A stretch of 64,000 nt of DNA from Clostridia bacterium (lineage in GTDB: Bacteria; Bacillota; Clostridia; Oscillospirales; CAG-272), in NCBI GenBank assembly GCA_017399105.1, contig JAFQEJ010000057.1:124001-188000 (forward strand). Reading direction: 5' to 3'. Positions 43,380 through 54,936 of the stretch are shown here, piece after piece (the first letter of the stretch is position 1; each line of letters opens with the position of its first letter). The position numbers and the translations under genes are program-made. Below the pieces are notes generated by a model. It saw nothing but the letters and a program-made list of their open reading frames with translations, was not told where the DNA came from and ran no database searches.

Positions 43380-45677
43380 ATGCCCAAGCACAATCTGATC
43401 ATTATCGAGTCTCCCTCAAAGGCTCCTGCGATCAAGAACTATCTCGGTTCCAATTATAAGGTAGTCTGGTCAAAGGGACATGTTCGCGATCTGCCTAAAA
43501 GCACGCTCGGCGTCGACATTGAGAATGACTTTGAACCTCATTATATCAACATCCGCGGCTGCGGTCCTCTTATCAAAGAGCTTCGCAAGGAAGTAAAGAA
43601 TGCTAATAAAATCTTTCTTGCAACCGACCCTGACCGCGAAGGTGAAGCCATCGCATGGCATCTTTCCACTGCGCTTAATCTCCCCGAGGAGAGAACCCAC
43701 CGCATTATCTTTAATGAAATCACCAAATCGGCAGTCAAAGCCGGCGTGAAAAATCCCCGCAAGATCGATATGAATCTGGTCAGCTCTCAGCAGACCCGAC
43801 GCATTCTCGACCGTATCGTAGGCTATAAGCTCAGTCCCTTCCTTTGGAAAACAGTACGCAGCGGACTTTCTGCCGGACGTGTTCAGTCGGTGGCGACCCG
43901 TCTCATTGTCGAGCGTGAGGCTGAAATCAATGCCTTTGTGCCTGCCGAATACTGGAGCATCGCCGCACAGCTCAAGAATGAAGCCGACGAAATGCTCACC
44001 GTGAAGTTCTACGGAAATGCCGATGGCAAGATGGAGCTTGCAAACGAAGCGGACACCATGGCTGTGGTTCATACTGTCACGGGAAAGCCTTTCCGTGTGG
44101 AATCGGTAAAGAAATCGGTGCGCATGAGAAATCCTGCGCCTCCCTTTACCACATCCACCATGCAGCAGGATGCTTCCCGCAAGCTGGGCTTTCAGTCTCA
44201 GCGCATCATGCGTGTGGCGCAGGAGCTGTACGAAGGTATCAGCGTGGGCAGCGAAAACGGCGGTGTGCAGGGTCTGATTACCTACATGCGTACCGACTCG
44301 CTCCGTGTCTCTGCTGAAGCTGTAGAGGCTTCCGCCGGTTATATCAAGGAAAAGTACGGCGACGATTACTATCCCGAAGCCCCCCGTGTCTATAAAACCA
44401 AAGCAAATGCGCAGGATGCTCATGAAGCTATCCGTCCCTCAAACTTTAATCTTCCCCCCGAAAAGATCAAAAAATCGCTGACCACCGATCAGTATAAGCT
44501 TTATAAGCTGATCTGGGACCGTTTTGTGGCAAGCCAGATGGCATCGGCGGCGCTGGATGTGGTTTCGGCTACCTTTGAGTGCGAGGGCTATCGTTTCAAG
44601 GCAAGCGGCTATACCGTTCGCTTCCCGGGCTTTATGGCTGTCTATGGAGATGTGGAGGACACATCCGCCAAGGGAACTGACAGTGAGGATGCTCCCGAGC
44701 GCACCAAGCTGCCCGAGCTTGCAGAAGGCACCATGATGCAGATGGATGCCATCAATCCTCAGCAGCATTTCACCGAGCCGCCCCCAAGATACACCGAAGG
44801 CTCGCTGGTCAAGATGTTTGAGGAGATCGGTGTGGCGCGTCCCAGTACCTATGCTACCACCATCAGCACCATCGTCTCCCGCGGCTATGTGACAAGAGAG
44901 GGCAAGACCCTCCGTCCCACACAGCTTGGCGAGATTACCACCAAAATTATGTGTGAGCATTTCCCAAAGATTATTGATTATGAATTCACCGCAGATATTG
45001 AGGATAATCTGGATGAAATCGAGAACGGTGAAAACGATATGCTCAGCGTTCTGCGTGAATTCTACGCAGACTTCGATGCCGAGCTGAAGGAAGCGGCAGA
45101 GGCAATTCCCGAGGGCAGCATGGAGATCGGTGATGAGGAAACCGATATTGTCTGCGAAAAGTGCGGCAGCAAAATGGTTATCAAAAACGGTCGCTTCGGA
45201 AAGTTCGCCGCCTGCCCCAACTATCCGCAGTGCAAAAATACCAAGCCCATCGGCAAGGACGGAAGTGTGGAAGCCGTTGAGGTCAAGCCTGCTCCCGAAG
45301 GAATGAAGTGCGAAAAGTGCGGCGCCGATATGGTCATCCGTACCGGACGCTACGGCAGCTTTTATGCCTGCAGCAAATATCCCGAATGTAAATTTACCAA
45401 GCAGATTGCCACCGAAATCGGCGTGCCCTGTCCCCTCTGCGGCTCGAAGCTGCTGCTCAAGCGGGGCAAGGGAAGAGCGACTGTCTTCTACAGCTGCGAG
45501 AAATATCCCGAGTGCGGATTTTCCTCCTGGGATCTTCCGCTGAATGAGACCTGCCCCGACTGCGGCAAGATGCTCTTTAAGAAGAAGGGCAAGAATCTCA
45601 TCGTCTGTGCCGATAAAGAATGTGGCTACAAGCGTGAGATTGAAGAGAACGAGGAGAGCGCTGACGATGCAGAATAA
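43380..45677 (+). CDS. topA: DNA topoisomerase I
   Basis: 765 residues. Relaxes negative supercoils by cutting one strand. The TOPRIM start [19 protein letters not shown] with metal motif [13 protein letters not shown] is followed by the active tyrosine in [10 protein letters not shown] near 305. The C-terminus has four cysteine zinc ribbons (starting [21 protein letters not shown] and CPDCGKM). AGGTGG stands nine bases before ATG. The last 11 bases overlap trmFO. Confidence 0.97.
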   Translation: MPKHNLIIIESPSKAPAIKNYLGSNYKVVWSKGHVRDLPKSTLGVDIENDFEPHYINIRGCGPLIKELRKEVKNANKIFLATDPDREGEAIAWHLSTALNLPEERTHRIIFNEITKSAVKAGVKNPRKIDMNLVSSQQTRRILDRIVGYKLSPFLWKTVRSGLSAGRVQSVATRLIVEREAEINAFVPAEYWSIAAQLKNEADEMLTVKFYGNADGKMELANEADTMAVVHTVTGKPFRVESVKKSVRMRNPAPPFTTSTMQQDASRKLGFQSQRIMRVAQELYEGISVGSENGGVQGLITYMRTDSLRVSAEAVEASAGYIKEKYGDDYYPEAPRVYKTKANAQDAHEAIRPSNFNLPPEKIKKSLTTDQYKLYKLIWDRFVASQMASAALDVVSATFECEGYRFKASGYTVRFPGFMAVYGDVEDTSAKGTDSEDAPERTKLPELAEGTMMQMDAINPQQHFTEPPPRYTEGSLVKMFEEIGVARPSTYATTISTIVSRGYVTREGKTLRPTQLGEITTKIMCEHFPKIIDYEFTADIEDNLDEIENGENDMLSVLREFYADFDAELKEAAEAIPEGSMEIGDEETDIVCEKCGSKMVIKNGRFGKFAACPNYPQCKNTKPIGKDGSVEAVEVKPAPEGMKCEKCGADMVIRTGRYGSFYACSKYPECKFTKQIATEIGVPCPLCGSKLLLKRGKGRATVFYSCEKYPECGFSSWDLPLNETCPDCGKMLFKKKGKNLIVCADKECGYKREIEENEESADDAE

Positions 45678-46998
45678 TGCTGTTACCGTGGTCGGCGCGG
45701 GACTGGCAGGCTGTGAGGCGGCTTACCAGATTGCAAAGCGCGGTGTGAAGGTTACGCTTTACGAAATGAAGCCGACCAAAATGACTCCTGCGCACCACTC
45801 TGAGAAATTTGCCGAGCTGGTCTGCTCCAACTCTCTGCGCTCAAACCAGACCTTCAATGCCATCGGTCTGCTCAAGGAGGAGCTTCGCCGCATGGATTCA
45901 CTGATCATGCAGGCTGCTCTTGCTACCGAGGTTCCCGCAGGCGCGGCGCTTGCTGTTGACCGCGAAAAATTTTCCGATTATATTACAAAAGCTATCCGAA
46001 CTAATGAAAATATTACGGTGATCGAAGAGGAGATTACTTCCATTCCGAATGAGGGAATTATTGTCATCGCAACCGGTCCGCTCACGTCGGATGCACTCTC
46101 GGACCATCTTGCCGAGGTGCTGGCATCAAATAAGCTTCACTTTTTCGATGCGGCGGCTCCCATTGTGGACGCTTCGACCATCGATATGAATAAAGCCTAT
46201 CTGGCATCCCGCTACGGTAAAGGTGAAGCATGCTATATCAACTGCCCCATGACAAAGGAAGAATACGACATCTTCTATCAGGCTCTTATCACAGCCAAGG
46301 AAGCACCCCTGAAGGAGTTCGATCGCGAACAGCAGAAGGAGCTCACTGTCTTTGAAGGCTGTATGCCGGTGGAGGTTATGGCAAAGCGCGGCTATGAAAC
46401 GCTGCTCTTTGGCCCGCTGAAGCCTGTGGGACTTCCCGATCCCAAAACCGGGCGAGATCCCTTTGCCGTGGTACAACTCCGTCAGGAGAATCTGGGCTGC
46501 ACCATGTACAACCTGGTAGGCTTCCAGACGCACCTCACCTTTGAAGAGCAGAGAAGGGTTTTCCGACTGATCCCCGGTCTTGAGGAGGCTGCTTTTCTCC
46601 GCTACGGTGTCATGCATCGCAATACCTTCCTCGACTCACCGCGTCTGCTCTCTGCAGATTATTCGCTGAGAAGCCGTCCCGAGGTCTTTTTCGCCGGACA
46701 GATGACCGGTGTTGAGGGCTATGTGGAATCGGCGGCATCCGGCTTTGTGGCGGGGGTGAATGCGGCACGCCGTGTGCTGGAAAAAGAGCCTTTCTTCTTC
46801 TCATCTCAGTCGGCTGTCGGAGCTCTCGCACATTATGTATCCAATACCGCTGTCACCGATTTTCAGCCGATGAATGTGAATTTCGGCATCATTGACGAGC
46901 TTGGCTACCGTGTCAAAGGCGGCAAGCATTTCAAAAATGTTGCGCTGGCTGAGCGTGCCTGCGCCTATATCGATTCGATTTCAGACGAGATAAAATAA
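45667..46998 (+). CDS. trmFO: Methylenetetrahydrofolate--tRNA (uracil-5-)-methyltransferase TrmFO
   Basis: 443 residues. Makes m5U54 in the tRNA T-loop using folate and FAD. The N-terminal FAD loop is [14 protein letters not shown], and [20 protein letters not shown] and [19 protein letters not shown] are family motifs. ATG 45667 lies inside the end of topA, with GAGGAG about ten bases upstream; longer open frame to 45544 is only topA in another frame. Confidence 0.96.
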   Translation: MQNNAVTVVGAGLAGCEAAYQIAKRGVKVTLYEMKPTKMTPAHHSEKFAELVCSNSLRSNQTFNAIGLLKEELRRMDSLIMQAALATEVPAGAALAVDREKFSDYITKAIRTNENITVIEEEITSIPNEGIIVIATGPLTSDALSDHLAEVLASNKLHFFDAAAPIVDASTIDMNKAYLASRYGKGEACYINCPMTKEEYDIFYQALITAKEAPLKEFDREQQKELTVFEGCMPVEVMAKRGYETLLFGPLKPVGLPDPKTGRDPFAVVQLRQENLGCTMYNLVGFQTHLTFEEQRRVFRLIPGLEEAAFLRYGVMHRNTFLDSPRLLSADYSLRSRPEVFFAGQMTGVEGYVESAASGFVAGVNAARRVLEKEPFFFSSQSAVGALAHYVSNTAVTDFQPMNVNFGIIDELGYRVKGGKHFKNVALAERACAYIDSISDEIK

Positions 46999-47011
46999 AG
47001 GATAGATAAAA

Positions 47012-48001
47012 ATGAAAATTTTAATTGACGCAATGGGCGGAGACAATGCTCCCGGCGAGATTGTCGCAGGTGCTGTTTTTGCAAAATCAGAGCTTGACTG
47101 CGAGCTTGTGCTGATCGGTGACAGATCGCAGATTGAAGCGGTTGCCGAAGAGCGTGAACTGTCTCTTGAGGGAATTGAGATTGTACATACGGAGTCGGTC
47201 ATTACAATGGAGGATTCGCCTCTCGTGATCCGTGAAAGGCTGGATTCTTCTATGGGGATCGGCATCGAAATGCTCAAGCGCGGAGAGGGAGATGCCCTTG
47301 TTTCGGCAGGCAATACCGGAGCACTTCATGCAGGCTCCACGCTCTTTGTGCGCCGCATCCCGGGCATTCAGCGTTCTGCCATTGCAACCATTCTGCCCCT
47401 TGCCAAGCCTACCATGCTCATCGACTCGGGTGCCAATGCGACTGTAACCGCCGAGCATCTGCTCCAGTTCGGCGTTATGGGTTCAATATATATGAATAAT
47501 ATTTTTGGCATCGAATCGCCCGAGGTGGGGCTACTCAACATCGGTACCGAGGACTGCAAGGGTACACAGCTCCAGCAGGATGCCAATAGGCTTCTCAAGG
47601 CTGCCGAGGGCATCAACTTTATCGGCAATATCGAGGGAAGAGATATTCCCTTTGGAAAATGCGATGTGATCGTCACCGACGGATTTACAGGTAATATTGT
47701 CCTCAAGCTGATTGAGGGCTGCAGTTCCTACATGATGAAGGAAATCAAGGGCATGTTCACCAAGAATCCCATGACAAAGCTTTCGGCTGCCATGATGAGC
47801 GGTCAGCTTGGTGCTTTCAAGCGGAAGTTTGATTCCTCCGAATATGGCGGCGCTCCCTTCCTCGGCATTGCAAAGCCGGTCATCAAGGCGCACGGAAGTT
47901 CCAATGCCAAGGCAATCAAAAATGCAGTCCGTCAGGCGATCTCTTACAGCGAAACCGGCATCATTGCCGAAATTGCCGAACAGGTAAAGACTGTAAAATA
48001 A
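47012..48001 (+). CDS. plsX: Phosphate acyltransferase PlsX
   Basis: 329 residues. Converts acyl-ACP to acyl-phosphate for membrane lipid synthesis. The start ILIDAMGGDNAPGEIVAGA and SAGNTGALHAGSTL are diagnostic, as is the end segment GGAPFLGIAKPVIKAHGSS. It lies 13 bases after trmFO and 14 before rnc. The fabD/fabG/acpP genes that often sit between plsX and rnc in other Bacillota are absent. Confidence 0.96.
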   Translation: MKILIDAMGGDNAPGEIVAGAVFAKSELDCELVLIGDRSQIEAVAEERELSLEGIEIVHTESVITMEDSPLVIRERLDSSMGIGIEMLKRGEGDALVSAGNTGALHAGSTLFVRRIPGIQRSAIATILPLAKPTMLIDSGANATVTAEHLLQFGVMGSIYMNNIFGIESPEVGLLNIGTEDCKGTQLQQDANRLLKAAEGINFIGNIEGRDIPFGKCDVIVTDGFTGNIVLKLIEGCSSYMMKEIKGMFTKNPMTKLSAAMMSGQLGAFKRKFDSSEYGGAPFLGIAKPVIKAHGSSNAKAIKNAVRQAISYSETGIIAEIAEQVKTVK

Positions 48002-48015
48002 AAGGAAAAAGAATT

Positions 48016-48732
48016 ATGTCAACCATTATCAACGAGCCGGATTTTTCCGCACTCGAGAAAACAATCGGATACAGATTTCAAAACCGTGATTATGTTTCTA
48101 CGGCGCTGACTCATTCTTCCTACTCCAACGAACAGCGCAGCAAGGGCTTCACCGTACAGTGCAATGAGCGGCTGGAATTTCTTGGTGATTCGGTGCTGTC
48201 TATCATTGTCAGCGATTATCTATATGCCACCTATCCCGACCTGCCCGAGGGCGACCTCTCACGCATCCGTTCATGCACAGTCTGCGAAAAAGCGCTGGAT
48301 GGATTTGCACATCAGATCGGGCTTGGAGATTACCTTCTTCTCGGTCATGGCGAGAGTATGAACAACGGCAGAAACCGTCCGTCCATTCTTGCCGATGCAT
48401 TTGAAGCGCTGATTGCAGCGATTTATCTTGACGGAGGCATTGAAAAAGCGCGCGCTTTTGTGCTTCCTTTTGCCATTTCGGATATCGGATGCGTCATGAA
48501 GAGCGGAAGAACCAAGGATTATAAGACACTTCTGCAGCAGATCATTCAGCAGGAGCAGGGCGAGGTTCTCGAGTACATCCTTGTGCGCGAGTACGGACCC
48601 GCACATGCCCGTCACTTTGATATTGAGGCAAGACTCAACAGCAATGTGATCGGACACGGCAGCGGAAGCACCAAACGTGAAGCTGAGCAGAATGCAGCAA
48701 AGGAAGCGCTCTCGCTCTTTGGCGCCGAATAA
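48016..48732 (+). CDS. rnc: Ribonuclease III
   Basis: 238 residues. Cleaves double-stranded RNA, processing rRNA precursors. The catalytic signature NERLEFLGDSVLSIIVS is near residue 50 and the second acidic site ILADAFEALIAAIYLDGG near 122. A double-stranded-RNA-binding domain occupies the last 70 residues (TLLQQIIQQEQG to EQNAAKEALSLF). Its stop TAA shares its last base with the ATG of the next gene. Confidence 0.96.
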   Translation: MSTIINEPDFSALEKTIGYRFQNRDYVSTALTHSSYSNEQRSKGFTVQCNERLEFLGDSVLSIIVSDYLYATYPDLPEGDLSRIRSCTVCEKALDGFAHQIGLGDYLLLGHGESMNNGRNRPSILADAFEALIAAIYLDGGIEKARAFVLPFAISDIGCVMKSGRTKDYKTLLQQIIQQEQGEVLEYILVREYGPAHARHFDIEARLNSNVIGHGSGSTKREAEQNAAKEALSLFGAE

Positions 48733-49751
48733 TGCGTCATATCAATATTCCCATCTTTATTCCGCATCTGGGGTGCCCAAATGCCTGTGTCTTCTGCAAT
48801 CAGAAGAAAATCTCGGGCAGTGTTGGCTATGACTTTGAGGATGTTGAAAGTGAAATTGAGCGTGCGCTTTCCACCACTTCGTCAGAGGATGAAATCGAGC
48901 TTGCCTTTTTCGGCGGCAGCTTCACCGGCATTGACCGAGGTGAAATGCTGAGGCTTCTTGCATTGGCAAAAGGCTATATGCTCTCCGGCAGAATCGGCGG
49001 CATACGTCTTTCCACACGCCCCGATTACATTGATCCGGAAATTACGGCGATTTTGAGGGAATACGGCGTGATGACAGTGGAGCTGGGGATTCAGAGTATG
49101 AGCGATGCAGTTCTCAGAGCATCTGGGCGTGGGCACAGTGCAGCCGACAGTGAAAAGGCTTGTGCTATGCTGGTAGATGCCGGTATTTCGGTGGTGGGAC
49201 AGATGATGATCGGTCTTCCCGCATCAACTGCTTCCGATGAAGTTGAAACCGCTGAGCGGATCTGCCGCATGGGATGCAGCGCCTCGCGTATTTATCCCAC
49301 GGCGGTATTTGCAGGTACAGAACTCGAGGCGATGGTACATCGGCGCGAATATATTCCGCTGACCCTTGAGGATGCGGTTGAGCGATCTGCCGCCGCCCTT
49401 GAAGTATTCCTCAGCCACGGGGTGAAATGCATTCGCATCGGACTTTGTGAGGGAAAACAACTGCATGATGAGGACGGTATTGTAGCCGGTATCTCCCACA
49501 GTGCGGTAGGAGAACTTGCCATGAGCTGTGTGATGCGGAATCGGATTTTTACAGCTCTGGATTTATATGAGAGTAAAGCTTTAATCGGCAAAACGCTGGT
49601 CATTACAGTGGGTCAGGGAATGACCTCCCGTACCGCCGGGCAGAAACGTTGTAATAAAGATGCAATTCGGAATAAATATCATGTAAATAATATTAAAATT
49701 GTTGAAAATACCGATGTTTTGGGGTATAATATCAAAATAGATGTTTTTTAA
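48732..49751 (+). CDS. Radical SAM protein (ELP3-like)
   Basis: 339 residues. The 4Fe-4S motif is CPNACVFC, with C15, C19 and C22; FFGGSFTGID and ELGIQSMSDAVLRASGRGH follow as in the elongator-protein-3 / MiaB-NifB type radical SAM barrel. No acetyltransferase domain is attached. Clostridia often carry this gene between rnc and smc, but its substrate is not known. Start is coupled to rnc (TAATG). Confidence 0.88.
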   Translation: MRHINIPIFIPHLGCPNACVFCNQKKISGSVGYDFEDVESEIERALSTTSSEDEIELAFFGGSFTGIDRGEMLRLLALAKGYMLSGRIGGIRLSTRPDYIDPEITAILREYGVMTVELGIQSMSDAVLRASGRGHSAADSEKACAMLVDAGISVVGQMMIGLPASTASDEVETAERICRMGCSASRIYPTAVFAGTELEAMVHRREYIPLTLEDAVERSAAALEVFLSHGVKCIRIGLCEGKQLHDEDGIVAGISHSAVGELAMSCVMRNRIFTALDLYESKALIGKTLVITVGQGMTSRTAGQKRCNKDAIRNKYHVNNIKIVENTDVLGYNIKIDVF

Positions 49752-49793
49752 TGTGTTTAAATATTTTTCATAACATAAAACGGAGGATATGCT

Positions 49794-52700
49794 TTGCGAC
49801 TGAAATCACTTGAGCTGCAAGGCTTTAAATCATTTCCTGATCGGACAAGGCTGGTCTTTGACGCTGATGTCAGCGTAGTCGTTGGTCCCAACGGAAGCGG
49901 AAAATCGAATATTTCGGATGCAATTCGCTGGGTGCTTGGTGAGATTTCCTCGAAAAACATCCGAGGAAGCAGGATGGAGGATGTCATCTTCGGCGGCACC
50001 GACACCCGCAAGCCCATGAATTTTGCCGAAGTCTCGCTGACCATTGATAATTCGGTGGGAGATGCGCGGCTCGACTATGAGGGCGATGAGATCACGGTCA
50101 CCAGACGCTATATGCGTACCGGAGACAGCGAATATATGATCAACCGCAAGCCGGTGAGACTGCGCGATATATCCGAGCTTTTCATGAACACCGGTATCGG
50201 CCGCTCGGGTTATTCGATCATCGGGCAGGGTAAGGTTGCCGAGATCATCTCTCAGAAGAGCGAAGAACGCAGAATTATTTTCGAGGAGGCTGCCGGTATC
50301 TCCAAGTACCGCTACAAGAAGCACGAAGCTGAGCTGAAGCTGAATGGTGTTAACGATAATCTGCTTCGTGTCGGAGATATCATCGCCGAGCTCGAAGGCA
50401 GAGTCGGACCGCTGGAAAAGGAAGCTGAGCGCGCACGCAAATACCTTGATCTTTATGAGGTGAAAAAATCCGCCGAGGTTTCGCTCTGGCTCTATGATGT
50501 GGGCGAAATTCGAAGGAAGGTCGAGGAGGCGGAGCGAACCTTCGATATCGCCAAGCGTGAGCTGGATATCGCAGATGAAGCACTCTCGAGCCTTGAGGCA
50601 CAGAACGAGCGCATTTATATCAGTTCTCAGGAAAACAAACTGAAAACCGAAGAGACACGCCGCAAACTCAGCGAGACGGTGGAAAGCCGTCATAAGCTGG
50701 AAAGCGCTGCAGGAATCCTCGAAAATGACTGCGGGCATACCGAAGAAAATCTCAAGGCAGATGAACTTGAGCTGAAGCTGCGCCGCGGCGATCTGGCATC
50801 GGCTGAGGAAAACAGCCAAAATCTGCGCGGAAGCTTTGAAAACACCGGAGAAACGCTGACCGCTGCTGTGGAAGAATATGAGTCACTTGAGAATCAGCTT
50901 GCCGATACCGAAGACGCGCTCCTTGAGGTGAGACTGAAGAAGGAAGCTGCAGAGCGCGGTCTGCAGAGTGCCGAAGCGGCAATCTCCGAGGGCAGACTGC
51001 ACCTTTCCGAGCTGGAGGGCTCCCGCCGTGTGGATGCCGAGCGCATTACCGAGCTGGAGGAAGAAGCCGAAGACCTGAGGGCTGCCATCGAACTGCTTGA
51101 CGGCAGAATAATCAAGGCAAAGAGTAAGCTGAATGAATACAAATCCATGCAGGATGCACACAGGGAAGAGCTTCGCAGGCTTGATCTTGATACAGCATCC
51201 AAAAAGCAGGAACGTGACCGGACCGCAGAAGAGTTGAATGATATCCGTCTTGCGATTTCAGCATCCCGACAGAAGGCAGATGCGCTGCGCCGCATGGAGG
51301 AGCATTTTGAGGGATATGCCCACAGCGTTCGCTTTATCATGGAAACTGCCGAGCGAGGACAGCTTGGAGGCATTTACGGCCCCGTATCGAGGTTGATTTC
51401 GGTGGAGCCTCGTTACAGCGTTGCCATCGAGACCGCCCTCGGTGCCAATATTCAGAATATTGTGGTTGAGGACGAAGAAGCCGCAAAGGCTGCCATCGCC
51501 CTGCTGAAGAAGCAGAATGCCGGACGCTCTACCTTCTATCCGCTGACATCAATCAAGGCGCAGACCCTTGGCTATTCGGAGAGTGAGCTGAGAAAATATA
51601 AAGGCTATATTGGCGTTGCGTCGGAGATTGTGGACTGTGATGACCGTTTTTACTCGGTGATCTCCTACATACTCGGACGAACAGCCATCTGCGATACTAT
51701 TGATAATGCTACCTATATGGCAAAAGCCATGGGATATCGTCTGCGTATCGTCACCCTCGACGGTCAGATCATCAATGCGGGCGGTTCCTTCACAGGCGGT
51801 TCTGCCAAGCGTGACAGCGGTATGCTCACCCGAAATGCCGAGATTGAGCGTATCGCCGATACCATGCAGAGAGATGAGCTTCGTCGCAAAGCTGTCGAGG
51901 AAAAGCTTGCTGTCATCGATGCCGAAATCAAGAAAGCAAGCGAAAAACGCGCCGATATGGTGGCGAAGAACGAGCTTGTCTCTGTCATGAATCAAGCTGA
52001 GGTTACACAGTGCGGCGTTCTCGAATCCCAGAAGGAGAGCGATGAGCGCAGACTGCATGCAATCGAAGCCGACCTTGCCCGTATCAAGGGACAGGATCGG
52101 GGAATTTCAGACGAGTGTGCTAAAATCAATGCGGAAATTGATTCTCACAGTACAGAGATCGAAGCCATTCGCACCGATATGGAAAAGCTGGACTGTGACA
52201 AAAAGTCCTGTCTTGATGCGATTGATGCATTTCAGACTCGTAAGAATGCTCTTGCTGTTCGCATTGCCGAGCTGCGCAAGGACACCGAAGCTGCCGAGCG
52301 TGCTCTCGATTTCGCCGAAGCTTCCCGTATGACGCTGGCTGAAAAGATCGAATCGCTGGAGCGTGCGGTCTTTGCATCAAACGAAAAGCTGACAAAAGCC
52401 CGTGCCGAGCTGGCTCATATGAAAACTGAGATCACAGCTTTAAGCACTGCCGAGGATGAGCTTGCCAAGCTTTCCGAGCAGCTTGCCGGTGAGGATGACG
52501 GATTTGAAATCAAAATCAACGAAATTCGTGCAAAAATCAAGGAAAAAACAAGCGATCGCGAGCGGATTTTCCGCGAATATACACGCCTTGAGAGCCTGAA
52601 GGATCGGCTTGCGGGAGAGCAGGACAAGATGACCCAGACCATCTGGGAAGAATACGAGCTCAGCTATTCGGCAGCCCTTGAGCTGTCCTATCCCCCGGTC

Positions 52701-53387
52701 ACTGTCGAAAACCGCACCGAAGTTGCCGCACGCTTTGATGAATCGAAGCGCAAGCTCCGTGCTCTCGGCAATGTGAATACCGGTGCCATCGAAGAGTACG
52801 CCGAGGTCAAGGAGCGATATGAATTTCTATCCGCCCAGTATAATGACCTGCTCACATCCCGCGAGGATCTGGCAGGCATCATTACCAAGCTGGAGAGCGA
52901 GATGCGTGTCCGTTTCACCACGGTACTCGAGGATATCAACCTCAATTTCCGTAATGTGTTCCGCGAACTATTTGGCGGCGGCAATGCCGAGATCAGGCTG
53001 ACCGATCCCGAGCATGCGCTTGAGTCTGGTATCGAGATTAACGTAGCGCCTCCCGGAAAGATCATCAAGAATCTGATGCTTCTCTCGGGCGGTGAGCAGG
53101 CATTTATCGCTATCGCACTGCTTTTCGCGATTCTCAAGGTCAATCCGACACCCTTCTGTCTCTTCGATGAGATTGAGGCTGCGCTGGACGAGGTCAATGT
53201 GGCTCGTTTTGCCGAATATGCGCGGCGCATGTCAAAGGATACGCAGTTTATCATCATCACTCACCGCCGTGGTACCATGGAGGCTGCCGATGTGCTCTAT
53301 GGTGTAACTATGTACGAAAAGGGAATCTCCCGCGTCTTCTCGCTGGATGTCAACGAAGCAGAGGAGCGTCTGGGGGTTAAGCTTTAA
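49794..53387 (+). CDS. smc: Chromosome segregation protein SMC, TTG start
   Basis: 1197 residues, condensin subunit that organises the chromosome. Walker A GPNGSGKSNISDAIRW is near residue 32. Long coiled coils surround the hinge at about 515-650 (GGIYGPVSRLISVEPRYSVA). The C-terminal head has the signature LLSGGEQAFIAIAL and Walker B CLFDEIEAALDEVN. TTG 49794 is the only start that keeps the first strand RLKSLELQGFKSF, with GGAGG seven bases upstream. Confidence 0.97.
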   Translation: MRLKSLELQGFKSFPDRTRLVFDADVSVVVGPNGSGKSNISDAIRWVLGEISSKNIRGSRMEDVIFGGTDTRKPMNFAEVSLTIDNSVGDARLDYEGDEITVTRRYMRTGDSEYMINRKPVRLRDISELFMNTGIGRSGYSIIGQGKVAEIISQKSEERRIIFEEAAGISKYRYKKHEAELKLNGVNDNLLRVGDIIAELEGRVGPLEKEAERARKYLDLYEVKKSAEVSLWLYDVGEIRRKVEEAERTFDIAKRELDIADEALSSLEAQNERIYISSQENKLKTEETRRKLSETVESRHKLESAAGILENDCGHTEENLKADELELKLRRGDLASAEENSQNLRGSFENTGETLTAAVEEYESLENQLADTEDALLEVRLKKEAAERGLQSAEAAISEGRLHLSELEGSRRVDAERITELEEEAEDLRAAIELLDGRIIKAKSKLNEYKSMQDAHREELRRLDLDTASKKQERDRTAEELNDIRLAISASRQKADALRRMEEHFEGYAHSVRFIMETAERGQLGGIYGPVSRLISVEPRYSVAIETALGANIQNIVVEDEEAAKAAIALLKKQNAGRSTFYPLTSIKAQTLGYSESELRKYKGYIGVASEIVDCDDRFYSVISYILGRTAICDTIDNATYMAKAMGYRLRIVTLDGQIINAGGSFTGGSAKRDSGMLTRNAEIERIADTMQRDELRRKAVEEKLAVIDAEIKKASEKRADMVAKNELVSVMNQAEVTQCGVLESQKESDERRLHAIEADLARIKGQDRGISDECAKINAEIDSHSTEIEAIRTDMEKLDCDKKSCLDAIDAFQTRKNALAVRIAELRKDTEAAERALDFAEASRMTLAEKIESLERAVFASNEKLTKARAELAHMKTEITALSTAEDELAKLSEQLAGEDDGFEIKINEIRAKIKEKTSDRERIFREYTRLESLKDRLAGEQDKMTQTIWEEYELSYSAALELSYPPVTVENRTEVAARFDESKRKLRALGNVNTGAIEEYAEVKERYEFLSAQYNDLLTSREDLAGIITKLESEMRVRFTTVLEDINLNFRNVFRELFGGGNAEIRLTDPEHALESGIEINVAPPGKIIKNLMLLSGGEQAFIAIALLFAILKVNPTPFCLFDEIEAALDEVNVARFAEYARRMSKDTQFIIITHRRGTMEAADVLYGVTMYEKGISRVFSLDVNEAEERLGVKL

Positions 53388-53411
53388 TACAACCCGAAAG
53401 GATAAATAATC

Positions 53412-54320
53412 ATGGGATTTTTTGAAAAACTCAAGGCCGGTCTGACAAAAACAAAGAATACGGTCTTTTCACAGGTCAATAATCTCTTCAAATCTTTTGT
53501 CAAGGTAGACGAGAATATGCTGGAGGAGCTGGAAGAAATTCTGATCATGGCAGATGTTGGATATGCTTCCACCGAAGAGATTCTGGATAAACTCCGCGAC
53601 CGCATCAAGGAGGATCGCATTAACGATACCGATAAGGCTTACGATGCGTTGAAGAAAATTCTCGTCGAGATGATTGGCGAGCCCGAGCCGCTGAAACTGA
53701 ATACCACTCCTTCTGTTATTCTTGTCATCGGTGTCAACGGCGTTGGAAAGACAACCTCCATCGCGAAGATTGCCAATGTCCTCAAATCACGCGGAAAGAA
53801 TGTTATGCTTGCCGCTGCCGATACCTTCCGTGCCGGTGCGATTGATCAGCTTCAGGTTTGGGCAGACCGTGTGGGCGTAGAGCTGATCAAACATTCCGAG
53901 GGCTCGGATCCCGCGGCGGTGGTTTTTGATGCAGCAAATGCCGCAAAGAAGCGCGGTGCAGATGTACTTATCGTCGATACTGCCGGCAGACTGCATAATA
54001 AGAAAAACCTGATGGACGAGCTTTCCAAGATCAACCGCGTCATCGACCGAGAGCTCCCCGACTGTGACCGTGAGACATTCCTGGTGCTCGATTCCACCAC
54101 CGGTCAGAATGCGGTCAGCCAGGCAAAAGAATTCAAGAACACCGCCGATATCACAGGTCTCGTTCTCACCAAGCTGGACGGTACTGCCAAGGGCGGTATC
54201 ACCTTCTCGATTAAGAAAGAACTCGATATTCCCGTCAAGTTCATCGGAGTGGGCGAAAAGGTTGACGATCTTGAAGAATTCAACGCTGAAGATTTTGTAA
54301 ACGCTCTCTTTGAAGCCTGA
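53412..54320 (+). CDS. ftsY: Signal recognition particle receptor FtsY
   Basis: 302 residues, GTPase docking SRP-ribosome complexes at the membrane. Only the N and G domains are present, without a long acidic A domain. Motifs: GVNGVGKTTSIAKIAN, DTAGRLHNKKNLMDEL and TKLDGTAKGG. It starts 24 bases after smc. The stop lies ten bases before the next start. Confidence 0.97.
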   Translation: MGFFEKLKAGLTKTKNTVFSQVNNLFKSFVKVDENMLEELEEILIMADVGYASTEEILDKLRDRIKEDRINDTDKAYDALKKILVEMIGEPEPLKLNTTPSVILVIGVNGVGKTTSIAKIANVLKSRGKNVMLAAADTFRAGAIDQLQVWADRVGVELIKHSEGSDPAAVVFDAANAAKKRGADVLIVDTAGRLHNKKNLMDELSKINRVIDRELPDCDRETFLVLDSTTGQNAVSQAKEFKNTADITGLVLTKLDGTAKGGITFSIKKELDIPVKFIGVGEKVDDLEEFNAEDFVNALFEA

Positions 54321-54330
54321 GGTATCTGTT

Positions 54331-54936
54331 ATGAAAATTCTTCTTGCATCAAGGAATAAAAAGAAAATCAGAGAACTTGAAACATTATTGGCATCTGTGT
54401 CGTCAGATAGGATAGAAATCCTTTCCCTTGATGACATTGGATTCCATGATGAGATTGAGGAGACCGGTGAAACCTTTGAGGAGAATTCGCTGATCAAGGC
54501 AAATACCGGTGCAGGCTTGGGATATATCACGGTTGCAGACGATTCGGGACTTGTCGTCGATGCTCTTGACGGTGCGCCCGGTGTTTATTCCGCCCGCTAT
54601 TCGGGGGAGGGAGCCACCGATGAGAAGAACAACGCCAAGCTGCTGGCTTCCCTTGAGGGGCTTCCCGCAGAAAAGAGAAGCGCAAAGTTTGTCTCGGTGG
54701 TGGTCTGTGCCTTTCCGGATGGCAGTGAGCCTATTGTTGTGCGCGGAGAGTGCCCCGGCATCATCCTTACAGAAGCAAGAGGAAGCGACGGCTTCGGTTA
54801 CGATCCGCTTTTCCTTTATGGGAGTGCAGGCAAAACCTTTGCCGAGTTGACTGCCGACGAGAAAAATGCCGTCAGCCACCGCGGACGCGCGATGAAAGCC
54901 TTTGCTGAAGCATTCAAGCTTCGCATGCATTCATAA
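54331..54936 (+). CDS. rdgB: XTP/dITP diphosphatase (RdgB/HAM1 family)
   Basis: 201 residues. Removes non-canonical purine nucleotides such as dITP and XTP. Motifs: LLASRNKKKIRELE at the start, EETGETFEENSLIKA, VADDSGLVVDAL, and SDGFGYDPLFL. ATG 54331 is used, with GAGG eight bases upstream; the frame back to 54310 overlaps ftsY. Confidence 0.95.
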   Translation: MKILLASRNKKKIRELETLLASVSSDRIEILSLDDIGFHDEIEETGETFEENSLIKANTGAGLGYITVADDSGLVVDALDGAPGVYSARYSGEGATDEKNNAKLLASLEGLPAEKRSAKFVSVVVCAFPDGSEPIVVRGECPGIILTEARGSDGFGYDPLFLYGSAGKTFAELTADEKNAVSHRGRAMKAFAEAFKLRMHS